NCBI GenBank assembly: GCA_965230565.1
Contig: CBDDLH010000015.1
Location: 434,001-498,000 of the forward strand
Length of the DNA: 64,000 bases
Direction of reading: 5' to 3'
DNA from: BCD1 sp965230565
GTDB taxonomy: Bacteria; Bacteroidota; Bacteroidia; Chitinophagales; Saprospiraceae
Made by a program: the position numbers and the translations under genes
The notes under the pieces: model-generated
Database searches by the model: none
What the model was told of the DNA's origin: nothing
Seen by the model: the letters and a program-made list of their open reading frames with translations, nothing else
Shown here: positions 1 to 8,309 of the stretch, piece after piece
Numbering within the stretch: position 1 is the stretch's first letter
How the letters are laid out: each line of letters opens with the position of its first letter

Positions 1-309
1 ATCGAAAACCGACTGCCCAATTACAAACTTTTTATCGACAATAATGCCAAAATGACCATCGGAACCGATAGCCTGACCTCTAACTGGCGGTTATCCGTTT
101 TGGATGAAATGAAAACCATTGCCAAATACCAATCCTACGTTAATTTCGAAACACTGCTTCGCTGGGCTACCCTCAACGGTGCTGAAGCGCTTGGGTTTGA
201 TGATGAACTGGGAAGCTTTGAAGTTGGCAAAAAACCAGGGGTGAACCTGCTTAACCTGAATAGCGATCTGAAGCTTGGAGAGAAGACGCGGGTGGAGCGG
301 TTGGTTTAG
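1..309 (+). CDS. Amidohydrolase family protein, C-terminal fragment
   Basis: The reading frame is open from base 1, so only the last ~102 residues are present. The fragment contains MTIGTDSLTSNW, the strand with the metal-binding aspartate (GTDS) of the amidohydrolase (TIM-barrel metal-dependent hydrolase) superfamily. It is followed by the usual helix LLRWATLNGAEALG and the closing composite-domain motif LGSFEVGKKPGVNLL. Such enzymes hydrolyse C-N bonds in deaminases, dihydroorotase-like and related proteins. The exact substrate cannot be read from this end. The gene stops at TAG 307-309. Confidence 0.8.
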   Translation: MENRLPNYKLFIDNNAKMTIGTDSLTSNWRLSVLDEMKTIAKYQSYVNFETLLRWATLNGAEALGFDDELGSFEVGKKPGVNLLNLNSDLKLGEKTRVERLV

Positions 310-651
310 AGGGTAAACGATGGACGGCCTACGGCACACGGTTTTCGATGATTATTCTTTTATGCTTCCATTTTATTTTTTGAATATCAAAGTACTTCGA
401 TATTCGGTGTTGGATACCTTGCCTGCTGTCGCAGTAAGGCAGGTTCTGCTGTTCCGCGGTTCCTCATCGCTTGCCGGAAATGCAATAGTACTGAAATTTA
501 AGAGGGATATCTTTCGAATTTTGAAACAACTAGGCATAACAGCAGAATAATGAACCTGCCTTCCGCCTGCTGACGACGGGAGGCAGGTTTCGAAATTTTG
601 TAATAGTTCTAAACTCTACACCCTGCATTTTGGACTTTGCACTCTAATCCA
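310..651. other. Non-coding gap with two GGCAGG palindromes
   Basis: No convincing gene. There are two short inverted repeats built on CTGCCT/AGGCAGG: 418-443 (CTTGCCT and AGGCAGG arms around a 12-nt loop) and 553-589 (9-bp arms AACCTGCCT and AGGCAGGTT). A degenerate low-information stretch (about 608-652, alternating words such as 'ccctgcat' and 'ctttgcactc') precedes the tex stop codon. The same CCTGCCTGCTGAC core recurs at 17104-17156. Confidence 0.6.
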
Positions 652-2778
652 CTACACATCCTTCATAGACAAAGCCACACGCCCACGGGCCATATCCACA
701 TCAAGCACTTTAACCATCACCTCCTGCTGAAGGCTTACCACATCAGCAGGATTTTTGACAAATTTGTTGGCCAGTTGTGAAATGTGGACTAATCCGCCTG
801 CTTTGATGCCGATGTCTACAAAAGCGCCAAAGTTGGTGATATTGGTAATGATGCCAGGGATAACCATACCGATCTGCAGATCTTCAATGGTTTTGACATT
901 TTCGGCAAACTGGAAAGATTTGGCATTTCCACGCGGGTCTAGGCCCGGTTTGGCGAGCTCTGACATGATGTCTTTGAGTGTTGGTAAACCTACCGTTTCC
1001 GTTTTGTACCTATTCAGGTCAATTTGCTTTCGCAGGCTTTCATTTTTGATCAGGTCTTCCACCTTGCAGCCAATATCCGTCGCCATCTGTTTGACGATTT
1101 TGTAAGTTTCCGGGTGCACAGCTGTATTATCGAGCGGATTTTTACCATCGCGAATGCGAAGGAATCCGGCACATTGCTCAAAGGCCTTCTCTCCCATACG
1201 GGCAACTTTCTTTAGCTGGACACGGCTTGTGAATAAACCATTTTCATCGCGATAATCGACAATGTTTTGGGCAAGCGTTGGGCCCAAACCTGAAACATAG
1301 GTCAGCAGGTGTTTGCTGGCAGTATTTAAATTAATTCCAACCGAATTCACACAACTCTCCACTACCCTGTCCAGACTATCTTTCAATTGGGCCTGATTGA
1401 CGTCGTGCTGGTACTGTCCTACCCCGATGGATTTAGCATCAATTTTCACCAGCTCTGCCAAAGGATCCATCAACCTGCGGCCAATGGAAACTGCGCCACG
1501 GACAGTGACATCGTATTGCGGAAATTCCTCACGAGCAATTGCAGAAGCAGAATAAATGGAGGCTCCGCTTTCATTAACCATAAATACCTCCAGAGATCTG
1601 TTGAAATCAATGGATCGACAAAGTCCCATCGTTTCCCTTCCCGCCGTTCCATTACCTACCGCAATGGCTTCGATATCGTATTTATGAACCAGTTCCAGCA
1701 AAGTTTCTTTGGCTCCATAAACATCCTTTTGAGGTGGATGCGGGTAAATGGCCGTATCATACAACAGCTTGCCTCCTCTGTCCAGACATACCACTTTACA
1801 ACCTGTTCTAAAACCGGGATCAATCCCCAAAACAGCTTTCTGTCCCAATGGAGGACTCAGCATCAATTGACGCAGGTTTTCAGAGAATACATTGATCGCT
1901 TCCTCATCAGCTTTTTCCTTGGATATTTTCCGGAACTCCGTTTCAATGGATGGCCCGAGCAATCTTTTGTAACAATCTTCAACAGCTTCTTTTACCTGCT
2001 GACCTGAAGCATTGTGGTTGGTGACAAATTGTTTTCCAAGCAAAAAGATAGCATCCTCCTCTTCCGGGCCAATCGACACCCTTAAAAATCCTTCCTCCTC
2101 TCCCCTTCGGATGGCCAGCATCCGGTGAGAAGGACAACGGTTGAGGCTTTCGGCATATTCGAAATAATCACGGTACTTCGCACCTTCTTCCTCTTTGTTC
2201 CTCGCCACCTTTGACCTTACTACAGCTTCTTTTTTGAACAAAAAACGTATCCTGTTTCTCGCCTTTTCATCCTCGTTTATCCATTCGGCGATGATGTCTC
2301 TCGCACCTTGTAGCGCAGCTTCAATATCCGGAACTTGTTCGGTGATATAGTTGCCTGCCAGGGTCTCAACATTGTCATTACGCTGCTCGAAAATAACCTG
2401 AGCAAGCGGTTCAAGTCCCAGTTCCCGGGCAACGGAAGCACGGGTTTTTCTTTTCTTTTTGTATGGCAAGTAGAGATCCTCAAGTGTTGTAGAATCCCAG
2501 GTGTCCTGGATTCGTTTTTTCAGATCATCCGTCAATTTGCCTTGTTCCTCAATACTTTTGAGGATGGTTTCTTTCCTTTTTTCGAGTTCTTCGAGTTTTT
2601 TGAGTTCTGTCTGGATTTCTGCGACGCTTACTTCATCGAGAGATCCGGTAGCTTCCTTACGGTAACGGGAGATAAACGGGATGGTGGCTCCTTCTTTTAA
2701 GAGGTTTACGGTATTGGAAACACTTTTGTGGGAAAGGTTAAGGCTTTCTGATATAAGTTGTATGTGGATATTTTGCAT
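652..2778 (-). CDS. tex: Tex family RNA-binding transcription accessory protein
   Basis: Tex is a conserved nucleic-acid-binding protein that acts in the cytoplasm with transcription; its exact role is not settled. The N-terminal helical part carries the diagnostic LLKEGATIPFISRYRKEATGSLDE-type segment. A YqgF-like RNase H fold follows (AVLGIDPGFRTGCKV), then a helix-hairpin-helix segment (LLTYVSGLGPTLAQNIVDYR), and a C-terminal S1 RNA-binding domain (ITNFGAFVDIGIKAGGLVHIS). The start was set at the ATG at 2778 (MQNIHIQLI, 708 residues), because this matches the usual Tex N-terminus. An upstream in-frame ATG at 2847 would add 23 residues of unlikely composition. Monocistronic on the minus strand. 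Confidence 0.95.
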   Translation of the reverse strand: MQNIHIQLISESLNLSHKSVSNTVNLLKEGATIPFISRYRKEATGSLDEVSVAEIQTELKKLEELEKRKETILKSIEEQGKLTDDLKKRIQDTWDSTTLEDLYLPYKKKRKTRASVARELGLEPLAQVIFEQRNDNVETLAGNYITEQVPDIEAALQGARDIIAEWINEDEKARNRIRFLFKKEAVVRSKVARNKEEEGAKYRDYFEYAESLNRCPSHRMLAIRRGEEEGFLRVSIGPEEEDAIFLLGKQFVTNHNASGQQVKEAVEDCYKRLLGPSIETEFRKISKEKADEEAINVFSENLRQLMLSPPLGQKAVLGIDPGFRTGCKVVCLDRGGKLLYDTAIYPHPPQKDVYGAKETLLELVHKYDIEAIAVGNGTAGRETMGLCRSIDFNRSLEVFMVNESGASIYSASAIAREEFPQYDVTVRGAVSIGRRLMDPLAELVKIDAKSIGVGQYQHDVNQAQLKDSLDRVVESCVNSVGINLNTASKHLLTYVSGLGPTLAQNIVDYRDENGLFTSRVQLKKVARMGEKAFEQCAGFLRIRDGKNPLDNTAVHPETYKIVKQMATDIGCKVEDLIKNESLRKQIDLNRYKTETVGLPTLKDIMSELAKPGLDPRGNAKSFQFAENVKTIEDLQIGMVIPGIITNITNFGAFVDIGIKAGGLVHISQLANKFVKNPADVVSLQQEVMVKVLDVDMARGRVALSMKDV

Positions 2779-3253
2779 TAGTGGCGATTTAAAACATTTA
2801 AAGTCTAGGTATAGCGGTCGAACCGGGAACGTTGTCCCTAAATTCATTTAACCGCAAATGGAACGTAGTGACATCCCGAATGAGGTTTTAACTCAAATGT
2901 CATCGGAGTGTCGGGAGGGCGCGATGGAAGCGCAAGTTCGCAAGGAAATACAGTTTGATTTCAGCGGAAAGCAAAGATAAAATATTGGGGAAAAACTAAA
3001 CTAATTTTAAGGGAAAGTTGGTTTAAAAAAATGAAATGGAATGTCAAGAAAGCAGAGAGCGCTAAGAGTTATACCGCAGAGAACCGCCAAGAAGCGCAGA
3101 GAACCGCTGAGCCCTAAACCAAGTAAGTGTATACTTGTTCGGCACCTGGATAAGGAAAATCCTTAAAAAGATCTTAAACAAAAAAACAGGCTTACCAAAC
3201 CAAAGTCTGATAAACCTGTATTAATATTTTTCCTTAGCCTTAGCCTAAAATTC
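2779..3253. other. Non-coding gap with 'ccgcagagaac' low-information repeat
   Basis: No gene seen. From about 3050 to 3115 there is a degenerate short-period repeat of the type 'ccgcagagaaccgccaag' / 'gcgcagagaaccgctgag', followed near 3232-3245 by a double 'ccttag' word (ccttagccttagcc), which is also found inverted at about 13216-13236. Similar word-like repeats occur in other gaps of this window. Confidence 0.5.
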
Positions 3254-4870
3254 TTACATCTGATATAAATGCTCGTAATATTCGTCAAGCATTCTTTTCA
3301 CTGAGAAGGCATCACGGGTATCCTGGATGCTGTTGCGCATCATTTCAACCCATTGGTCATGATTATCGTAATAAGTAGGAATCACCTCCTCAAGCAGCAC
3401 TGCGTACAATGCCTTACGGTCATTCTCATCCAGAGCAGTCACATTTTCGCTTTCGTAGGCATTTCCAAACTGCCAGCCGTTGAATCCATGGTGGCAAGCT
3501 TCCGGCCACCAGCCGTCCAGAATACTCAGGTTGAGTACACCATTCATTGCTGCTTTCATTCCTGAAGTACCACTGGCCTCTTTTGGACGACGAGGATTGT
3601 TCAACCACACATCACATCCGCGAGTCATCTTGGCACCGATGGTCATACCGTAGTTTTCGAGGAACACCACCGAATTTGGAAACTGCTTGGACAGCTCCAC
3701 CAATCTAGCTACGATCTGGCGACTTGCATCGTCATTAGGGTGGGCTTTCCCGGAGAAAACGAACTGCACTTTTTGCTCCTCCAATAGTGGGTTAATGATC
3801 TCAGGTCTGCTGAAAATCAGGTCAGTACGTTTATAAGGAACCGTACGTCTCGAGAAACCGATCAACAGTTTATTTTCATCAAGCTTAGCACCAGTTTCTT
3901 CTTCCACGAATTTAATCAGGTCGCGTTTATTGGCCTGGTGGCTTTCCCAGATATTTTTGCCTGTTTCGCCTGCTTTGAGCATTGCAGCGTCAACCCAGGT
4001 TCCCGGGTGAATACCATTGGTAATGGCGACTATTTCGGAAGCTCCCTGGATGTTTTTCCACATCCTGTTGGCAGTTGTCCCGTGTAATTGAGCCACTGCA
4101 TTAGACTTTCTGGAAAGTCTCAGGGCACCAACGGTCATATTAAATGGATTCCCGCCGAGACGCATCAATTGGTCCCAATCCAAACCAAGGTTTGCACTCA
4201 TATACATCAACCGATCAATGGTGTGGGATTCATTACCCTGTACAACAGGTGTATGGGTGGTGAAAACGATTTTTTCTTTGGTTCTCGCCCATGCATCTTC
4301 GAAGGAAGCACCCTTTTCTCTTTCTTCACGCATCAATTCAAATCCGGCCAGCAAAGCATGCCCTTCGTTGAAATGGTACAGATCAACTTCAATTCCGAGA
4401 GCTCTCAAGGCACGAATGCCTCCAATTCCCAAAACGATCTCCTGAGCTACACGATCATCTTTAGTTCCCCCGTACAATCTGCCGGATATCCACTTATCTT
4501 CATTCTGAGGAAGATCAGTATCCAGTAAATATAATGGCGCGCTTCCGAACTCTTCGAGTTTCCATACTTTACAGGCAACATTTCTTCCTCTAACCGTTAC
4601 ATCAACGGTAACTCCCGTATCCTCCAGGAATTCATAGTCATAATCATTGTAAAGTACATAAGGTTTGCCATGTTCGTCAATATGCTGATCTGAATATCCG
4701 TGTTTCCACTTTATACCGATCCCGATGATTGGGAAATCATGATCTTTTGCTCCTTTTAAGTAGTCTCCAGCCAATATTCCCAGGCCGCCTGCATAGATCT
4801 TCAAATCATTTTGCAGACCGTATTCCATACAGAAATACGCGACCTTTGGCTGTTGTGCATTTGTTTCCAT
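3254..4870 (-). CDS. glgP: Alpha-glucan (glycogen) phosphorylase, short GT35 type
   Basis: Pyridoxal-phosphate enzyme that phosphorolyses glycogen or maltodextrin to glucose 1-phosphate in the cytoplasm. Seen in the sequence: the N-terminal VAYFCMEYGL and YAGGLGILAGD motifs, HFNEGHALL, FTTHTPVVQGNE, ITNGIHPGTW, and the PLP-lysine block EASGTSGMKAAMNG with the Schiff-base lysine at K439. At 538 residues it is much shorter than the ~800-residue GlgP of enterics and matches the compact alpha-glucan phosphorylase group found in Thermotoga, archaea and many Bacteroidota. No glycogen synthase or branching gene is adjacent. Just upstream (4916-4937) the motif GATAAGTC occurs twice as a direct repeat on the coding strand, a possible operator. 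Confidence 0.92.
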   Translation of the reverse strand: METNAQQPKVAYFCMEYGLQNDLKIYAGGLGILAGDYLKGAKDHDFPIIGIGIKWKHGYSDQHIDEHGKPYVLYNDYDYEFLEDTGVTVDVTVRGRNVACKVWKLEEFGSAPLYLLDTDLPQNEDKWISGRLYGGTKDDRVAQEIVLGIGGIRALRALGIEVDLYHFNEGHALLAGFELMREEREKGASFEDAWARTKEKIVFTTHTPVVQGNESHTIDRLMYMSANLGLDWDQLMRLGGNPFNMTVGALRLSRKSNAVAQLHGTTANRMWKNIQGASEIVAITNGIHPGTWVDAAMLKAGETGKNIWESHQANKRDLIKFVEEETGAKLDENKLLIGFSRRTVPYKRTDLIFSRPEIINPLLEEQKVQFVFSGKAHPNDDASRQIVARLVELSKQFPNSVVFLENYGMTIGAKMTRGCDVWLNNPRRPKEASGTSGMKAAMNGVLNLSILDGWWPEACHHGFNGWQFGNAYESENVTALDENDRKALYAVLLEEVIPTYYDNHDQWVEMMRNSIQDTRDAFSVKRMLDEYYEHLYQM

Positions 4871-5013
4871 AAGTCAAATTTGTTATTGGAAAGTTTAAAA
4901 CAAGTCGCAAATAAACGACTTATCTTTGACTTATCCCAAACCAAAAAATTAAAAAAATATGAAGTTTAACTCCCGTGGGGTACTGATTCCTGGCTAACAA
5001 TATCTTTTCAGCT

Positions 5014-6216
5014 TTAAAGCATTTTATCCCTTGAGGGCCAAAGCACCAATAAACTCAACGGTATTAGTGTACTAAAGACAAGAAGCAGTTCGTGAAATTG
5101 GTTCAACCCTCCCCGTTGCAACCATTGTGTCAACCCTTTGGAAAAAAGAATGGCTTCACTTCCAAAAAATCCGACAAAAAAGATCCATATGCCAATTTTG
5201 GCAACTTTTCTAGTTCTGTTTAACACTTTTTCTTTAAGCATCCAGGTCAATAAAAAAGCTGAAATGAACCCCAATACTACCAAATGAATGTATCCAATGA
5301 CCACATAACTCTTCGCCTGGTAGGTTTTCATGGCCAGCAATGGAAGAGCTGATAAAGCCTGCATGGTTAATTTTAGGACAAACGAGGTCATGGCAAGTAA
5401 AAAAAGCATTTTTACAATGCCTTTGAAACCTTGAGACAATGTTCTGAAGTCAAAAAGAAAATAAATAAGTCCAATTAATTGCATCAAGGCCGCAAACCCA
5501 CCAATTAGAAAAACGTATGCTGGAGGATTCAGCCACAAGGCCGACAAAGCATAAGCCGGGACACAAGCAATAGATAAAAAAAGAAAGAACTTTCTACCAT
5601 TTGGATTTTCTTTTTGCCCCTTTTCACCTTCCATAAATTTATAAACCAGACCAAAAATGGCAAAAACGAAAAAACCGTTGTAGAGAAAATGTAAATAATA
5701 ATAAACGGCCAGATAATAAACGGCTGTCTTGCCAAACATTATTACAATAGGGCCGAGAGCCAAGGGGCCAATTCCTGAAAGCAAATAGAAAAAGAAACCA
5801 CCATAAATAAATGACCTGCTTACTCCCTGGGGACCGGTCTTTCGAAAATCCTTCAGGAATAATAAAACCAACCAGCAGGAAAAGACTAAAAACAACATCA
5901 ATAAAGCAATCGAAATAGTCTTATAACCTGTCAAAGGGAATGAAAAAATCATTCCGGCAACCGAGATCGTCGTCAACCATAAATTCCATCGGTAAACTTT
6001 TCGTTCCAGGGTTCCTTCAGGTAAAAACACTTTTACCAGCAATACCATGAGAGCTAGATATCCCCAGCCTAAAAAAGCCACATGGGAATGGCCCTGTCTC
6101 ATAAATCCATAGTCCATCAACTCGATTGGAAATACTGCTGTAAAACGCAATAACAATCCCATTATTCCACCGATAATGAAAAATAAAAACGCGATTATGG
6201 ACCAAAATCGAAACAT
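5014..6216 (-). CDS. Polytopic membrane protein with conserved-looking histidines
   Basis: About 11-12 hydrophobic segments over 400 residues, with almost no soluble domain. Histidines fall inside membrane segments in short motifs: QGHSHVAFLGWG (H43, H45), YYYLHFLYNG (H176) and GYIHLVVLGF (H311). That spacing recalls subunit I of haem-copper oxidases and NnrS-type haem proteins, so a haem or metal-binding redox role is possible. The full six-histidine set of a terminal oxidase is not evident, and no subunit II gene is adjacent. I do not recognise a named family. It is divergent from the ferritin gene, with ~160 bp between them. Confidence 0.7.
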   Translation of the reverse strand: MFRFWSIIAFLFFIIGGIMGLLLRFTAVFPIELMDYGFMRQGHSHVAFLGWGYLALMVLLVKVFLPEGTLERKVYRWNLWLTTISVAGMIFSFPLTGYKTISIALLMLFLVFSCWLVLLFLKDFRKTGPQGVSRSFIYGGFFFYLLSGIGPLALGPIVIMFGKTAVYYLAVYYYLHFLYNGFFVFAIFGLVYKFMEGEKGQKENPNGRKFFLFLSIACVPAYALSALWLNPPAYVFLIGGFAALMQLIGLIYFLFDFRTLSQGFKGIVKMLFLLAMTSFVLKLTMQALSALPLLAMKTYQAKSYVVIGYIHLVVLGFISAFLLTWMLKEKVLNRTRKVAKIGIWIFFVGFFGSEAILFSKGLTQWLQRGGLNQFHELLLVFSTLIPLSLLVLWPSRDKML

Positions 6217-6377
6217 TTAGGATGTCTGTTCAACAATATAAAAAGCGGTTTGCAAATGTATCTAAATTTTGCTTTGGAGAAGCCAGTAAATCAAGTAAAA
6301 AATTCAAAAAAGACACCTAATTTTCTTAACTTGTGCACCCTTATTCTTGTTATTGAATTGAACATAAAAACTAAACA

Positions 6378-6893
6378 ATGTTGACAGAAAAAATGGAAGC
6401 TGCGCTCAACGCGCAAATCGTGATGGAAGGATATGCCTCAAGTCTTTACCTTTCAATGGGATCCTGGTGTGAACAAAAAGGATTGGAAGGCTGTGCTAAG
6501 TTTATGTATCGCCAGTCTGAGGAAGAACGGATGCACATGTTGAAGATCTTTAACTATATTAATGAAATGGACGGGCATGCACTATCTCCCGGGATTAAGC
6601 AGCCTGATCACAAATTCGAATCTGTTCAGAAAATGTTTGAAAGCGTTTATGCTCATGAGCAAAATGTTACCAAATCGATCAATGACCTCGTAAGGGTTTC
6701 CTATGCTGAAAATGATCATTCAACTTTGAATTTTTTGCAATATTATGTAGAGGAACAAAGAGAAGAGGAAGCCTTGATGAGAAGTATTCTGGACAAGATC
6801 AAACTGATAGGAAACGGTCCGCAAAGCTTGTATTTTATCGATATGGAAGTTGAGAAAATCAACAACCAGATTCCCGAAGAAGAAAACGAATAA
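6378..6893 (+). CDS. ftnA: Non-haem ferritin
   Basis: Iron-storage ferritin of 171 residues that assembles as a 24-mer cage and oxidises Fe(II). The ferroxidase ligands fall at canonical positions: E17, E50, H53, E94, Q127 and E130 (motifs IVMEGYASSLYL, EEERMHML, YAHEQNVT, YYVEEQREEE). Start ATG at 6378. The next gene (SRPBCC) begins 2 nt after its stop, so the two are probably co-transcribed and translationally coupled. Confidence 0.96.
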   Translation: MLTEKMEAALNAQIVMEGYASSLYLSMGSWCEQKGLEGCAKFMYRQSEEERMHMLKIFNYINEMDGHALSPGIKQPDHKFESVQKMFESVYAHEQNVTKSINDLVRVSYAENDHSTLNFLQYYVEEQREEEALMRSILDKIKLIGNGPQSLYFIDMEVEKINNQIPEEENE

Positions 6894-6895
6894 TA

Positions 6896-7321
6896 TTGTC
6901 AATCAAAAAAGACAAACCTGTTGGTCTGACCAGAGACGTTGGTTTCCAGGTAGGCGCCCGAAAAACTTTTGCTGTTTCCTTGGAAAAAGCATGGGATTTT
7001 CTGATGTCCGAAAATGGAACACGTCTTTGGTTAGACGATATGGATATTGACAAAATTGACCTGAAACAGGCGTTTTTAACTCCCAATGGTTACACTGGAA
7101 AAATAACCGTTTTCAAGCCTTATAGCCATCTTCGTATGCAATGGCGTCATCCGGATTGGGACAATACCTCTACCCTTCAAATCCGAACCATTCCCAATAA
7201 AAATAAGACCATCATCAGTTTTCATCAGGAAAAACTTTCAGGCCCTGAGCAAAGAGCTGAAATGAAATTATTCTGGAAAAAGACACTTGAACAGTTGAGT
7301 GAATTTTTCCTTTCTCAATAA
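6896..7321 (+). CDS. SRPBCC / AHSA1-like domain protein
   Basis: A 141-residue single-domain protein of the START/AHSA1 (SRPBCC) superfamily. It has the early KTFAVSLEKAWDFLMSENG helix-turn, a central beta sheet with HLRMQWRHPDW, and the C-terminal helix AEMKLFWKKTLEQLSEFF. These domains form a hydrophobic cavity; the ligand here is unknown. The start codon is TTG at 6896, 2 nt after the ferritin stop, so its expression is likely coupled to ferritin. Whether it takes part in iron storage or stress is only suggested by that coupling. Confidence 0.8.
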   Translation: MSIKKDKPVGLTRDVGFQVGARKTFAVSLEKAWDFLMSENGTRLWLDDMDIDKIDLKQAFLTPNGYTGKITVFKPYSHLRMQWRHPDWDNTSTLQIRTIPNKNKTIISFHQEKLSGPEQRAEMKLFWKKTLEQLSEFFLSQ

Positions 7322-7480
7322 ACTGATTCACATCTTTTTTTATTTATTTTTTAAACAATTTCTTAATAGGAAAAACCTTTTTTCCAAGGAATATTCCAAC
7401 GGCTCCAATACATGCCGTTTACTCTCCGAATTTTATTCGGAAAAGGATCCAAAAAAGTAGAAAAAGTGACCCCAAATTCT

Positions 7481-7488
7481 TACATTTG
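7481..7488 (+). promoter_or_regulatory. Bacteroidota-type -7 box upstream of sdhC
   Basis: TACATTTG matches the TAnnTTTG -7 consensus of the primary Bacteroidota sigma factor and lies 45 bp before the sdhC start. A clear TTTG -33 box at the expected 19-nt spacing is not present, so this is a partial match. Confidence 0.4.
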
Positions 7489-7532
7489 TTATTACCTGAA
7501 AACGCCCGTTGTCTTGACGAAAATTCAATTTT

Positions 7533-8216
7533 ATGCGCAAGATCAATTCACTAAACACGACGATAATCCGTAAGGTTTTAATGGCCTTAACTGGATTATT
7601 TCTTTGCTTCTTTCTGATTATTCACCTCGCAGGAAATTTACAACTACTCCTACCGCACGAAATTGCTCAAACACAGTATAATGCTTACTCGCATATACTG
7701 TCCGGTAATTTCATTATCAAGTTCGTATCCGCCGTATTATATGTATCAATTTTAGCCCATGCCCTGCTGGCCTTGGTACTGACCATCATCAATTGGCGGG
7801 CCGGAGGCAGTAAATATGCTGTAGATAAGCGGCGGCAGGTTAGCGGCTGGATCACCCGAAATATGGGTATCCTGGGATCACTGATCTTTGTATTCCTCGT
7901 TGTGCACCTGGCCAACTTCTGGTATGTGTACAAATTTGGCCACCCGCCAATGGATGCAGCCGGGAATAAAGACCTTTATACTATTGTGGTGGAAGTGTAC
8001 AAGGAGCCCTGGTATGTCATCGGTTATGTTGTTGCCATGTTGATTTTAGGTTTCCACCTGTGGCATGGTTTCCAAAGTGCCTTCCGTACCCTGGGGCTGT
8101 ACAATTTTAAATACCACCAATTGGTGAAATACTTCGGATTCTTTTTCTCTATTGTAATGACCGTTGGATTTGCCATCATCCCCGTAATTCTGTATTTCAG
8201 ATTTGCCGGAGGATAA
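7533..8216 (+). CDS. sdhC: Succinate dehydrogenase cytochrome b subunit (b558 family)
   Basis: Membrane anchor of succinate:quinone oxidoreductase, 227 residues with five hydrophobic helices, typical of the single-subunit di-haem cytochrome b558 type. Histidines suited to haem ligation sit in the helices (FFLIIHLAGN, VSILAHALLA, FVVHLANFWY, GFHLWHGFQ). It is first in the sdhCAB order usual for Bacteroidota; sdhA follows after 93 bp. Confidence 0.95.
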   Translation: MRKINSLNTTIIRKVLMALTGLFLCFFLIIHLAGNLQLLLPHEIAQTQYNAYSHILSGNFIIKFVSAVLYVSILAHALLALVLTIINWRAGGSKYAVDKRRQVSGWITRNMGILGSLIFVFLVVHLANFWYVYKFGHPPMDAAGNKDLYTIVVEVYKEPWYVIGYVVAMLILGFHLWHGFQSAFRTLGLYNFKYHQLVKYFGFFFSIVMTVGFAIIPVILYFRFAGG

Positions 8217-8309
8217 GGCAACAAAGGAATAGGGTAATTATGGAGCCTTTTCCCTGTCTACCCTTCCGCTTTGAATCCTTAAGTCTTTAAACTTTAAAAT
8301 TTCTTCCCG

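Noticed and set aside
320..550. 76-codon frame downstream of the amidohydrolase
   Set aside because: It reads through a palindromic repeat at 418-443 and has no protein-like features.
1387..2007. 206-codon open frame opposite tex
   Set aside because: Lies wholly inside tex on the other strand, lacks domain features, and tex is complete.
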